In this document: one piece after another, positions 8,922-16,894 of the stretch
How positions within the stretch are numbered: position 1 is the stretch's first letter
Layout: every line of letters starts with the position of its first letter
Assembly: GCA_937928575.1 (NCBI GenBank)
Contig: CALFWW010000239.1
Coordinates: forward strand, 1 to 37,007
Reading direction: 5' to 3'
Source of the DNA: an uncultured Saprospiraceae bacterium
GTDB taxonomy: Bacteria > Bacteroidota > Bacteroidia > Chitinophagales > Saprospiraceae
DNA length: 37,007 nucleotides
Made by a program: the position numbers and the translations under genes
Notes under the pieces: model-generated
Seen by the model: only the letters and a program-made list of their open reading frames with translations
The model's database searches: none
Told to the model about the DNA's origin: nothing

Positions 8922-9056
8922 ATGTTAAACCTTATTATCGCATTATTAATTTCAATCGGTGCTATTACCTCTGCTGACCAAGCGACTGAACAAGTTATAA
9001 AAGAGAACAAAACTGAAATCCAAGCAGTCATTGGAGATGACTTCGATGAGTTTTAA
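8922..9056 (+). CDS. Small secreted or membrane peptide (44 aa), novel
   Basis: A complete short frame from ATG 8922 to TAA 9054-9056. The N-terminus is a hydrophobic stretch (MLNLIIALLISIGAITSA) that can be a signal peptide cleaved after TSA or a single membrane span; it lacks the usual N-terminal Lys/Arg. The remainder starts DQATEQVIKENKTE and ends AVIGDDFDEF, and is strongly acidic (about eight Asp/Glu against two Lys). Support for expression: a perfect TAnnTTTG element 36 bases upstream, an AT-rich leader typical of Bacteroidota, and a separate terminator at 9349-9384. It is divergently arranged with the 523-aa TPR-like protein. I know of no named family; function is unknown. A spurious ORF remains possible at this length. 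Confidence 0.55.
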   Translation: MLNLIIALLISIGAITSADQATEQVIKENKTEIQAVIGDDFDEF

Positions 9057-9458
9057 TTGAGACTTAAATATATACATTTTTTACTAAAATTAATGTATAT
9101 ATTGTATTGATATCCAACTAGTTAATAAATATTTAAGTGCAATATCTTAAACATTTCAGCTGTGCTAATTGATGTTATTCAGTAGTATGAAATGGGATTT
9201 ATTTTGAGAAATTACTGCTGTTTATAAAAGCTGGCACACTGTATTTCCCCATTGTAAAAACACGCTTGATGTCAATTATGACATTAGGTTTCATTATTCG
9301 ATTAATTATATAGATGGATGACCTATCCCTATAATTTAGTTAGTTTTTAAAGGTCTAGTAATTAAGTTTATTAGACCTTTTTTTGTATTTCATTTTTAAT
9401 GTTCTTTTTGGTAATTTTCTAATTTACAAACCCATTTTCTAACACCAAAATCGAAGAA
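9057..9458. other. 402-base non-coding stretch between the small peptide and doxX-family genes
   Basis: No frame longer than about 14 codons begins with ATG on the plus strand here. It holds an ATGTCA-ATTA-TGACAT palindrome (9269-9284), which has the size and symmetry of a repressor site, and a clear intrinsic terminator at 9349-9384. The stretch could be the long 3' UTR of the peptide gene or contain an independent small RNA ending at that terminator. Confidence 0.4.
9349..9384 (+). terminator. Intrinsic terminator
   Basis: Stem AAAGGTCTA (9349-9357) pairs with TAGACCTTT (9372-9380) over a 14-base loop and runs directly into a T-tract (TTTTTTT, ending 9384). It is the only good terminator after the 44-aa peptide gene, 290 bases beyond its stop codon, and it isolates that unit from the DoxX-family gene. 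Confidence 0.8.
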
Positions 9459-9881
9459 ATGGAAACAGCTATCCAAAAAAGAAATAATTCTGATCTTCCT
9501 TTAACAATTTTAAGAATCTGGTTGGGTATTGCTTTTATAATGCATGGTTTACCTGGAATATTTAGTGAGGATTACATGGCTGGGCATTTCGGCATGATGG
9601 AAGTTTATAACATTCCAGCTCCGCTATTGATGGCTTATCTCTCTAAAGGAGGGGAGCTACTTGCTGGCCTTTTGCTACTATTAGGAATTTTTACTCGATT
9701 TGGTGCATTGATTGTTATCATCAATATGACTGTCGCAACATTTTTAGCTATGAGAGGGGATATATTTGGAGATTTTCAAACACAAATGAGTTTTACTTAC
9801 CTCATCATTGGCGTTGCTATATTGTTGGGAGGAATCACTAAATATTCGCTAGACTGGCTGATGGCTGCGAGACAGCGTTAA
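9459..9881 (+). CDS. DoxX family membrane protein
   Basis: A 140-aa protein with four membrane segments, the usual size and layout of the DoxX/DUF417-like family. Segments: LTILRIWLGIAFIMHGLPGIF (carrying the family-typical R-x-x-x-G and HG), LLMAYLSKGGELLAGLLLLLGIF, RFGALIVIINMTVATFLAM, and FTYLIIGVAILLGGITKYSLDW. The Gly-Glu pair in segment two and the FTRFGAL turn are typical. The biochemical role is unsettled; members have been linked to redox and sulfur-stress functions. It is a monocistronic unit between a terminator (9349-9384) and an inverted repeat (9884-10005). Confidence 0.9.
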   Translation: METAIQKRNNSDLPLTILRIWLGIAFIMHGLPGIFSEDYMAGHFGMMEVYNIPAPLLMAYLSKGGELLAGLLLLLGIFTRFGALIVIINMTVATFLAMRGDIFGDFQTQMSFTYLIIGVAILLGGITKYSLDWLMAARQR

Positions 9882-9883
9882 AG

Positions 9884-10005
9884 AATTAGTACTTGAATAG
9901 GGTGACCAACTCCGAAATCGAATTATACTTGTTTTACTCAAAATGACCTCAGTGTAAATCGCTGACAATTTCGTCTTTTGAAGACAGGTATTCGAAGTAC
10001 TAATT
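9884..10005. repeat. 122-base inverted-repeat element
   Basis: Terminal inverted repeats (AATTAGTACTTGAATA at 9884-9899 and TATTCGAAGTACTAATT at 9989-10005, differing by one extra base) enclose about 90 bases without coding capacity. An inner mini-hairpin GTCTT-TTG-AAGAC lies near the right arm. It starts 3 bases after the DoxX stop codon. It has the size and form of a non-autonomous miniature element, but no second copy is present in this window. Confidence 0.5.
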
Positions 10006-10053
10006 TGTTTAAGTAATTTTTTTTACGCTGAAAATTATGGTATGTACCGATGA

Positions 10054-10084
10054 CCCCAAAGTGGCTCGAACTATCAACTTGGGG
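10054..10084. other. Hairpin in the doxX-porP intergenic gap
   Basis: CCCCAAAGT (10054-10062) can pair with ACTTGGGG (10077-10084) with one bulged A, in the gap between the inverted-repeat element and the convergent PorP/SprF gene. No T-tract follows in either direction. The remainder of 10006-10202 shows nothing else I can name. Confidence 0.3.
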
Positions 10085-10202
10085 CATCACCCAAAGTATT
10101 TCAAGCATATACCTGAAGCCCTGTAAGTGCGTAGCAGTTTTTATAACAATTTATTTACCAAAATAAGAGATAATTGCAGCGTTATCCTTAAGCATTTGTA
10201 TC

Positions 10203-11252
10203 TTAAAAAGATGGACACAGAATACTATCATTTTCATACTCCCCTAAATACGTCACAGAAATTTCGAAAGCATTTTGTCCTTGCCGATATTGTGTTAAAT
10301 CTACTAGATTGGATTCAAAGCTAAAACCGAATAGCCAACTATAATACTCCAAACCCACCATTAATGCTACCGACTCAACATTGAAAGATTTGTCCGCATT
10401 TGAAACAGGACGAACCCAACCACCAAACATAAGAGAGTTATTCATATACTTACTGATAATCATTCTCAAATTTGCTCCAGCAACTATTTGCTGATGTGGC
10501 CCTTGCAATGCATACAGCGCTCGTGGCATAATGGACAAATTATCGTTAATCGGAAACTCGGAACTGAACTGCGCAGAATACTTTGAAAATAATCTTGAAC
10601 CTTCATAAGGATTTTCTTCGTCCTCGAAATCATAAAAAGTAACTTGAGGTTGCAAAATGTGATGCATCGATACTCCTGCATTGATATAAGATCTTGCCTT
10701 CGGTCTGAAAATATAATTCAACCCTGCCGCAAAATCTCCGTAAGAGAAGTTATTAGCTGGCAAATCCTCTTGTGTCATTTGATCAAATGCATCGGTACCA
10801 TTAAACTGATCATCAAAAAACAGGGCTTCATAACTCACATTTCGTTGGCTGACACCCGCTTGAAATCCAGCTGTCAAATACTGCTTGTTGTCATAATCCA
10901 ATCCTTTATGAAATGCACCAGATAGGGCAATCGTGTTTGTTGAAAAATCAATATTACTAACTCGATCAGATGAAAAAAGCAATCCAACTGCCGCAGCATC
11001 TTTATATTGAGAATTCAACTCTAGCTCAAATCGTACATCTAATGCAGCAGCAAAGGTTACGTAAGGATCTTGTAATGCGCCTCTCCATTGGTTTCTATAG
11101 ATGGTTGACAATCGATATTTCCCGCCAAACAAACCAGTCATTGCCGGATTCGTAATTAATGGGGAAGAGATGAATTGTGTAAAATGCTGGTCCTGACTCC
11201 AAACCATCGAAGTCATGATTGCAAATAATAAAGTAAAAATTAAATTCTTCAT
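10203..11252 (-). CDS. PorP/SprF family type IX secretion system membrane protein
   Basis: A 349-aa outer-membrane beta-barrel of the PorP/SprF family, which works with the type IX secretion (and gliding) machinery. The start at 11252 gives a clean signal peptide (MKNLIFTLLFAIMTSMVWSQ); the frame is open 22 codons further upstream but without a signal-like start. The family hallmark follows directly: QDQHFTQFISSPLITNPAMTGLFGGKYRLSTIYRNQW. Repeated barrel strands continue to the end (YLTAGFQAGVSQR, FAAGLNYIFRPKARSYINAGVSMHH, ALMVGLEYYSWLFGFSFE, NAFEISVTYLGEY). A perfect TAnnTTTG -7 motif (TACCTTTG, read on the minus strand at 11278-11271) lies just upstream. Such genes often sit beside SprE/PorE or large adhesins; here it stands alone. 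Confidence 0.93.
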   Translation of the reverse strand: MKNLIFTLLFAIMTSMVWSQDQHFTQFISSPLITNPAMTGLFGGKYRLSTIYRNQWRGALQDPYVTFAAALDVRFELELNSQYKDAAAVGLLFSSDRVSNIDFSTNTIALSGAFHKGLDYDNKQYLTAGFQAGVSQRNVSYEALFFDDQFNGTDAFDQMTQEDLPANNFSYGDFAAGLNYIFRPKARSYINAGVSMHHILQPQVTFYDFEDEENPYEGSRLFSKYSAQFSSEFPINDNLSIMPRALYALQGPHQQIVAGANLRMIISKYMNNSLMFGGWVRPVSNADKSFNVESVALMVGLEYYSWLFGFSFESNLVDLTQYRQGQNAFEISVTYLGEYENDSILCPSF

Positions 11253-11392
11253 AAGGGATTTTTCAGGCATCAAAGGTAATAGAATATGCGGTATAATGAA
11301 AGAGAAAACCGAGTGCAAAACGATTTGATTTCATGCTTTAGTATCACTTCTTTATTTATAACAGATGCTTTTGTACTTTAGTACCAAATTTG

Positions 11393-11423
11393 TTGAAATT
11401 GAGTCTTTTGCGACTTATATTTC
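11393..11423 (+). promoter_or_regulatory. Putative promoter of the NlpC/P60 gene
   Basis: TTG (11393-11395), a 20-base spacer and TATATTTC (11416-11423) match the Bacteroidota TTG-N(17-23)-TAnnTTTG pattern at all but the last base. They lie 24 bases upstream of the ATG. A small palindrome TTGTAC-TTTA-GTACCAA lies just upstream (about 11371-11387) and could be an operator; this is inference. Confidence 0.4.
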
Positions 11424-11446
11424 AAGTCAGAATTGAAGTAATCTAG

Positions 11447-12298
11447 ATGCAATACGGTATTTGTCCATTAAGCATAGCTCCTATAAGAGTCAAACCCACT
11501 GACACCAGTGAGATGATATCGCAATTGCTATTTGGTGAATTGGTAGAAATTATTGAAAAAGAAGGAAGCTGGATTAAAGTCATTTGTTTGTGGGATGATT
11601 ATGAAGGATGGATGGATATCAAACAAATTGAACCGATCCTAACAGAAGTTTATGAAAGCTACAAATCCAATTCATTTTACTCCCTCGAGTTAATTCAACC
11701 TGCAGCTGGAAATAATCATTATCTACCAATCACTATTGGTGCGGCGCTTCCTGATTTTGACGGCATCAATTTCAGACTCAACAAAAACAAATATACTTTT
11801 AGCGGACAAGCGATCAATCCTTTTTCAATGGAAGCAAGTCCTGATTTGATTTGCAAAATCGGGCGTAAATTTTTGTACGCCCCGTACTTATGGGGTGGGA
11901 GGTCTCCATTTGGAATTGATTGTAGTGGATTGACTCAGGTTGTTTATAAATTGGCGGGCATTAAATTACCCCGAGATTCCAGTCAGCAAGTAGAAGGAGG
12001 AAAAACCATCAACATCATTGACGAAGCTCAACCCGGTGACTTAGCTTTTTTTGAAAATAAGAAAGGAAATATTACCCATGTTGGAGTCTTATTTCCTGAT
12101 CGTAAAATACTTCATGCATCTGGTCGAGTCCGAATTGATGACATCGATCATCTTGGAATTCACAACAAGGAGATAGGACAGTATACCCATCATTTAAGAA
12201 TCATCAAACGATTTATTTCTGATCATGAACCACTGAAATATTCAGTAGTTGCCAATGAAAAAGGAGAAGAAGGTGAACAATTAGAAACTTTATTCTAA
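11447..12298 (+). CDS. SH3-domain NlpC/P60 peptidoglycan endopeptidase
   Basis: A 283-aa cell-wall hydrolase of the C40 peptidase family, which cuts gamma-D-Glu-diaminopimelate bonds in muropeptides. The N-terminal third is an SH3-like module (ISPIR-type start IAPIRVKPTDTSEM, then GWMDIKQIEPI), typical of YkfC/dipeptidyl-peptidase VI-type enzymes. The catalytic domain shows the nucleophile Cys159 in GRSPFGIDCSGLTQVVYK, His211 in THVGVLF and the following LHASG. There is no signal peptide, so it may act on imported muropeptides in the cytoplasm, as the YkfC group does. Confidence 0.92.
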   Translation: MQYGICPLSIAPIRVKPTDTSEMISQLLFGELVEIIEKEGSWIKVICLWDDYEGWMDIKQIEPILTEVYESYKSNSFYSLELIQPAAGNNHYLPITIGAALPDFDGINFRLNKNKYTFSGQAINPFSMEASPDLICKIGRKFLYAPYLWGGRSPFGIDCSGLTQVVYKLAGIKLPRDSSQQVEGGKTINIIDEAQPGDLAFFENKKGNITHVGVLFPDRKILHASGRVRIDDIDHLGIHNKEIGQYTHHLRIIKRFISDHEPLKYSVVANEKGEEGEQLETLF

Positions 12299-12309
12299 TT
12301 ATGATTCCT

Positions 12310-12335
12310 ATTATCATGGAAAAATACATGATAAT
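12310..12335 (+). terminator. Weak hairpin after the NlpC/P60 gene
   Basis: ATTATCATG (12310-12318) pairs perfectly with CATGATAAT (12327-12335) over an 8-base loop, 11 bases after the stop codon. The position fits a terminator, but only two T residues follow, so it may instead be a 3' stabilising hairpin. Confidence 0.45.
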
Positions 12336-12500
12336 TTGGCCACTTTGTTGATAGTAATGGGTAATAAAGTTACTTCCTATCAGAATATCGTACTCAAGCT
12401 CCTCCTAACTGCAACAATAGTTGAACTAATAAACTTGAAACTTCTACTAGATTCCTTCGTTGAAAATAGATAGCTCCCCATAATAAATCGATGGATCAAT

Positions 12501-14552
12501 ATGAATATCACAATGAGGGTATCAATTATTTCTTTTCTGCTTCTTTCAGCCTTCTTGTTGCCCAATTTACTCAAAGGACAAAATCTTCAATTTGACTATC
12601 ATTCCATAAAAGATACGACCCAACTCAGAGCTTTAATTAAAGAAAAAATTCTTGAAATTGAAGCATCTAACGAATTTGATGAGGATGACATTTATGCCAT
12701 CTTAAAGTCGACGCTCCTCCTAAAAGATACCTCCTCATTCTTTGAACTAAGTTCAGGTTCAGAAAAAAATTACTACCGAAAAAATAGTTTGGATCAGGAA
12801 GCGATCGTTTTCTTAACTGCATGTCAAGAAATTTTAGGTACTGTAGATTCTCGACATGGAGAATTAAACAACAGCTTAGGAAATTATTATAAACGAATTA
12901 ATTTTCAAATAGAAGCACTGGAAGCCTATTTTAAAAGTTTCGAGTGGTATAAAAAGTATGACAAAATCAGAGCCTCTATACCTTGTGGCAACATCGCAGG
13001 AATATATATCAAAAATGAAAATTACGAAAAAGCACTTGAATATATTGAATTGGCTAATTCATTTTCTGTAAAAATTCCCAATCAAAAAAGTAGACTTTAC
13101 AACATGATTTATGATTATTTCATGTTTGGTGAGGTATATTATAAAATTCAAAATTTTGATAAAGCGGAAGAGTATTATGAAAAGTCATTAGCTATTTCTA
13201 GGGAGTACAATGATGATGAGACCACAATAAGAGCTTTAAGTGAGTCTATTGACTTTTACAGCAATATAGCGAGATATGAATATTGCGAAAAATTATTTGA
13301 AGAAGGAAGCAAATTGTTGGAAAAAAACAAAGCAATAAAAGGAATGACAGTCAATTCATTTATTCTTAAAAAGAATCAGTATTTTCTAGACATTGGCTCA
13401 ACCCATAAAGCAGTTAATCCAAAAAATCTCCAAATTCCAAATCCAGATTTACAAGTAGATTTACTACAATATTCTGCAAATTATTACGAACAAAAAAATG
13501 ATATAGCAAATACGACCTTATTTTACAACAAAATATTGGCGGAAAGAAAACGTTCCGAAAGAGAAAGTAAAGCAAACGTTCTGAAAAGTATTGAAGAAAA
13601 GTATATCAACAAGGAACTAAAGGAGAAAAATAGAGAACTCGCCAATGAAATAGAAGGACGACGAAAAATTAGCTTGATGATTTTGGCCGTTCTCGGTCTA
13701 ATTTCAAGCCTATTACTTCTTCAAATGGCAAACAATCGTAGACATAAAAAATTGAATAGCCTCCTAAAAGGAAAATCCGATGAACTCATTAGTTCCAATG
13801 AAAACTTAAAGAAATCAAATGAAGAGCTTGAGCGCTTTGCATACATTGCTTCTCATGATTTAAAAACTCCCTTACAAAATATCATTAGCTTCACGCAGCT
13901 GCTAGAAAAACAACTGATAAATAACAAGGATGAACAAACGAATCAATACTTGCAGTACATTAAAGAAGGTGGTGAACGACTAAAAAGTTTAATAACCGAT
14001 ACCTTAGAGTATTCTAGAATTTCATACTCACATGAAGAGGTAACCAAGGAAAATGTTGACTTAAATTTATTGCTTAAGGAATTAAAACAATCGATGTTGA
14101 GATATCTAAACAATAAAAATGCAGCTATTTTAATAACTAACAACCTACCTACAATTGTTGCCAATAAGTATTCCTCCATTTTTATCCTATTCCAAAATTT
14201 TATTGAAAATGGAATTAAATACAATAAATCTGAAAAACCAATTATTAATATTTACGCGGAGAAAAACACAAATTACCTTTCTATTTTTATCAAAGATAAT
14301 GGAATCGGTATTCCAAAAGAACACCACGACAGAGTCTTTATCATGTTTTCAAGGCTTCACAATCACCATGAATATAGCGGAACAGGATTAGGCTTATCAA
14401 TTTGTAAAAAAATCATCGACCAGCATAAAGCTGAAATTTATATCGATAGTACCGTTGGTCATGGAACCACTTTTGAAATAAAATTCCCAATTGAAATGGT
14501 AATTTCCAACAAGCGTCCCCTTGAAATCAAAAATTCATCCGTTAATCTTTAA
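12501..14552 (+). CDS. TPR-containing sensor histidine kinase
   Basis: A 683-aa membrane-bound two-component sensor. A signal peptide or first span (start at 12501, or at the ATG 12513) precedes a periplasmic region with tetratricopeptide repeats (about 120-350, such as NYEKALEYIELANSF and NFDKAEEYYEKSLAIS). A coiled coil (about 350-388), one membrane span (389-408) and a second coiled coil follow. The kinase core has the phospho-acceptor His452 (YIASHDLKTPLQN), the N box with Asn570 (QNFIENGIKYN), G1 DNGIGIP (599-605) and G2 GTGLGLSICKKII (from 627). All catalytic motifs are intact. No response regulator is adjacent, so it is an orphan here. The stimulus is unknown; periplasmic TPRs suggest sensing through a protein partner. 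Confidence 0.93.
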   Translation: MNITMRVSIISFLLLSAFLLPNLLKGQNLQFDYHSIKDTTQLRALIKEKILEIEASNEFDEDDIYAILKSTLLLKDTSSFFELSSGSEKNYYRKNSLDQEAIVFLTACQEILGTVDSRHGELNNSLGNYYKRINFQIEALEAYFKSFEWYKKYDKIRASIPCGNIAGIYIKNENYEKALEYIELANSFSVKIPNQKSRLYNMIYDYFMFGEVYYKIQNFDKAEEYYEKSLAISREYNDDETTIRALSESIDFYSNIARYEYCEKLFEEGSKLLEKNKAIKGMTVNSFILKKNQYFLDIGSTHKAVNPKNLQIPNPDLQVDLLQYSANYYEQKNDIANTTLFYNKILAERKRSERESKANVLKSIEEKYINKELKEKNRELANEIEGRRKISLMILAVLGLISSLLLLQMANNRRHKKLNSLLKGKSDELISSNENLKKSNEELERFAYIASHDLKTPLQNIISFTQLLEKQLINNKDEQTNQYLQYIKEGGERLKSLITDTLEYSRISYSHEEVTKENVDLNLLLKELKQSMLRYLNNKNAAILITNNLPTIVANKYSSIFILFQNFIENGIKYNKSEKPIINIYAEKNTNYLSIFIKDNGIGIPKEHHDRVFIMFSRLHNHHEYSGTGLGLSICKKIIDQHKAEIYIDSTVGHGTTFEIKFPIEMVISNKRPLEIKNSSVNL

Positions 14553-14625
14553 TTGATAGCACTAGAATAGCTCAACAAGCAAATACAATAGCGAGCTACC
14601 TACAAAAGTCTAGAAGGAACTGTGA

Positions 14626-15984
14626 CTACACCGCTTGCAACAAATCATACTGTGTAACAATATGCATTCGACCGCTACGATCCTTGGTCACAACAGCTGG
14701 CAACTTTTTATTCATCATCTTACTCAATTGAGAACACAAAAGATCTTCTTGTACCATCGGGAAGGCTTCCCCCATAATTTGCTCAACCGTACTATCAGTA
14801 TTTAAGTTACTGTCATCAAGTAAGAAGGACAAAACTTGAGACTCCGTCACAGAACCGACCACTTCATCATTTTCCATGACGGGTAGTTGAGAGATGTCAT
14901 GTTCTTTCATAATTGCAATCGTGGATCGAATGGATTCCGTTTTATTAACAGAGATAAATGTTTTGTCTGACTTCAAAGCAACCACATCTTTTACTTTTAA
15001 TTCATCATCCAAAAAGCCACGCATGCGCATCCATTCATCATTGTACACTTTACCGACATACCGACTCCCATGATCGTGAAAAATAACAACCACCACATCA
15101 TCTTTCGTCAACTGCTCTTTCATTTGAATCAATCCAGCCATTGCAGAACCGCAGGAGTAACCTAACAAGATACCTTCTTCTCGCGCCAATCGCCTTGCCA
15201 TGATGGCACCATCTTTATCGGTTACTTTTTCGAAATGATCGATCACATCAAAATCTACATTTTTAGGTAAAATATCTTCTCCAATTCCTTCTGTGATGTA
15301 AGGGTAAATTTCTTTTTCATCAAAAATTCCAGTCTCATGATATTTTTTAAAAACAGAACCGTACGTATCAACACCCCAAATTTTAATATTCGGATTTTTA
15401 GATTTCAAATAACGACCTGTTCCGGAAATCGTACCGCCAGTACCAACACCGACAATTAAGTGCGTAATTTTACCATCCGTTTGTTTCCAAATTTCAGGAC
15501 CTGTAGATTCGAAGTGTGCTTTTGAATTTGATAAATTATCGTATTGATTCACCCAATAGGAGTTCGGAATTTCTTTACTCAATCTTTCTGCAACTGAATA
15601 GTAGGAGCGTGGATCATCAGGCGTCACATTGGTAGGACATACGATCACCTCAGCACCAAACGCACGAAGCATATCAAATTTTTCTTTTGATTGCTTGTCA
15701 CTTGATGTGAAAATGCAACGGTAGCCTTTAATCACAGCCGCCAAAGCGATGCCCATACCCGTATTCCCTGAAGTACATTCGATCAAGGTTCCACCCGGTT
15801 TTATCAATCCTGCTTTTTCAGCATCTTCCACCATTTTCAATCCCATTCGATCTTTGATGGAGTGGCCCGGATTGAAGGTTTCTACTTTTCCGAGGACCAA
15901 TGCAGGAATGTCTCCAATCACTTTATTGAGTTGGACCATCGGTGTATTTCCGATTGTTTCGAGTATGTTCTTTTTGATATCCAT
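14626..15984 (-). CDS. Cystathionine beta-synthase (PLP enzyme with CBS-domain pair)
   Basis: A 452-aa PLP-dependent enzyme that condenses serine (or O-acetylserine) with homocysteine or sulfide, in transsulfuration or cysteine synthesis. The Schiff-base lysine is K44 (FNPGHSIKDRMG). The substrate loop TSGNTGMG is at about 71-78, and the phosphate-binding loop GTGGTISGTG is at 181-190. After the catalytic domain (to about 325) comes a linker and two CBS motifs (about 335-452: VVALKSDKTFISVNKTES, HDISQLPVMENDEVVGSV, and a second repeat ending MHIVTQYDLLQAV). In the human enzyme this regulatory module binds S-adenosylmethionine; no haem-binding N-terminal extension is present here. Pure cysteine synthases lack the CBS pair, which favours the cystathionine beta-synthase call. 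It is followed upstream by the LysM gene 6 bases away. Confidence 0.9.
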   Translation of the reverse strand: MDIKKNILETIGNTPMVQLNKVIGDIPALVLGKVETFNPGHSIKDRMGLKMVEDAEKAGLIKPGGTLIECTSGNTGMGIALAAVIKGYRCIFTSSDKQSKEKFDMLRAFGAEVIVCPTNVTPDDPRSYYSVAERLSKEIPNSYWVNQYDNLSNSKAHFESTGPEIWKQTDGKITHLIVGVGTGGTISGTGRYLKSKNPNIKIWGVDTYGSVFKKYHETGIFDEKEIYPYITEGIGEDILPKNVDFDVIDHFEKVTDKDGAIMARRLAREEGILLGYSCGSAMAGLIQMKEQLTKDDVVVVIFHDHGSRYVGKVYNDEWMRMRGFLDDELKVKDVVALKSDKTFISVNKTESIRSTIAIMKEHDISQLPVMENDEVVGSVTESQVLSFLLDDSNLNTDSTVEQIMGEAFPMVQEDLLCSQLSKMMNKKLPAVVTKDRSGRMHIVTQYDLLQAV

Positions 15985-15990
15985 TAGAGG

Positions 15991-16866
15991 TTATTTATGA
16001 TAATCGACTTCAACGTAAAATTTTGAATCGATTGCATTTAATATTTTTGCAGCATTGGCAGATAGCACAACTTTTACATTGCTATCATATCTGGTTCTAG
16101 GAATCCTGCCGATTACTTTAGCATAAATTATACGATTTGTCAATTTATTAGTTACACGAATAATTGAATTCATCGGTGCTTTATTGTGCATCGCATAAAA
16201 GCTAGTTTTTCCAGTTCCTTTCTTGGCCAACCATTGCGCCATACCTATGTCTCTTGCAGGTTTCTTAAGTGCGGCTTCTCTAAGAAATATTTTCTTGTAA
16301 ACCAGATTTCCTCGTTCCCATTTTGCAACTGCTTTGTCTCTTAGTTTTTCAGAAATACCATTTGTACTTAACCAGCCAATCAGTAACTTCTGACCAACCG
16401 ACAAATTGTAATCAACCAATCCATTCCGTTGTTGGAGCAAAGCGATATCCATTTTGAAATACTTCTTAGCGATTGAGTACATCGTCTCGCTTTTAGCCAC
16501 CTCATAAAATACGGGCGCATAATTCATTCGATCTGCCCATTGATAATCTTTCATTCTTAAAGCCTTCAAAGGGATTGGAATCTCAAGAGGTGTACCAATT
16601 GCCATGTTGGCTTCATCCAAAGTAGGGTTGTAATCCATTAATTCAACGGGTGACATTCCATAAAACTTCGCAATCGAATAAATGGTTTGTCCTTTTGCTA
16701 TATGATGCTGTATTTTTTTCTGTCTGAATTCATCTAAGGATATTATAATAGTATCTTTAGTGCTCAAGAAGACAAGAGAATCTCCTGTCGTTTTAATTAT
16801 ATCCTGACAAAAAATTGGGACAACATTCACAAGCAAAAATAAAAAACAGTGTAGTGTCTTTTTCAT
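15991..16866 (-). CDS. LysM protein with RlpA-like (DPBB) C-terminal domain
   Basis: A 291-aa exported protein. Starting at the ATG 16866 gives a signal peptide (MKKTLHCFLFLLVNVVPIFC). Two LysM peptidoglycan-binding modules follow: HIAKGQTIYSIAKFYGMSP to GTPLEIPIP, and VAKSETMYSIAKKYFKMD to VGQKLLIGWL. The C-terminal ~100 residues (GTGKTSFYAMHNKAPMNSII, RVTNKLTNRIIYAKVIGRIP, VVLSANAAKILNAIDSKFYV) match the double-psi beta-barrel pattern of RlpA-like proteins. A cell-wall role such as peptidoglycan binding is likely; whether it is a lytic enzyme is unclear because the acidic catalytic residue of that fold is not obvious. It is just upstream of the cystathionine synthase (6 bases) and divergent from kdsB (28 bases between starts). 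Confidence 0.85.
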   Translation of the reverse strand: MKKTLHCFLFLLVNVVPIFCQDIIKTTGDSLVFLSTKDTIIISLDEFRQKKIQHHIAKGQTIYSIAKFYGMSPVELMDYNPTLDEANMAIGTPLEIPIPLKALRMKDYQWADRMNYAPVFYEVAKSETMYSIAKKYFKMDIALLQQRNGLVDYNLSVGQKLLIGWLSTNGISEKLRDKAVAKWERGNLVYKKIFLREAALKKPARDIGMAQWLAKKGTGKTSFYAMHNKAPMNSIIRVTNKLTNRIIYAKVIGRIPRTRYDSNVKVVLSANAAKILNAIDSKFYVEVDYHK

Positions 16867-16894
16867 AGTGTTTAGTGTGTTTTCCATTTTTAAA

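Noticed and set aside
9141-9314. Second small ORF between the 44-aa peptide and the terminator
   Set aside because: All ATG-started plus-strand frames in this stretch close within about 14 codons and show no leader or composition signal.
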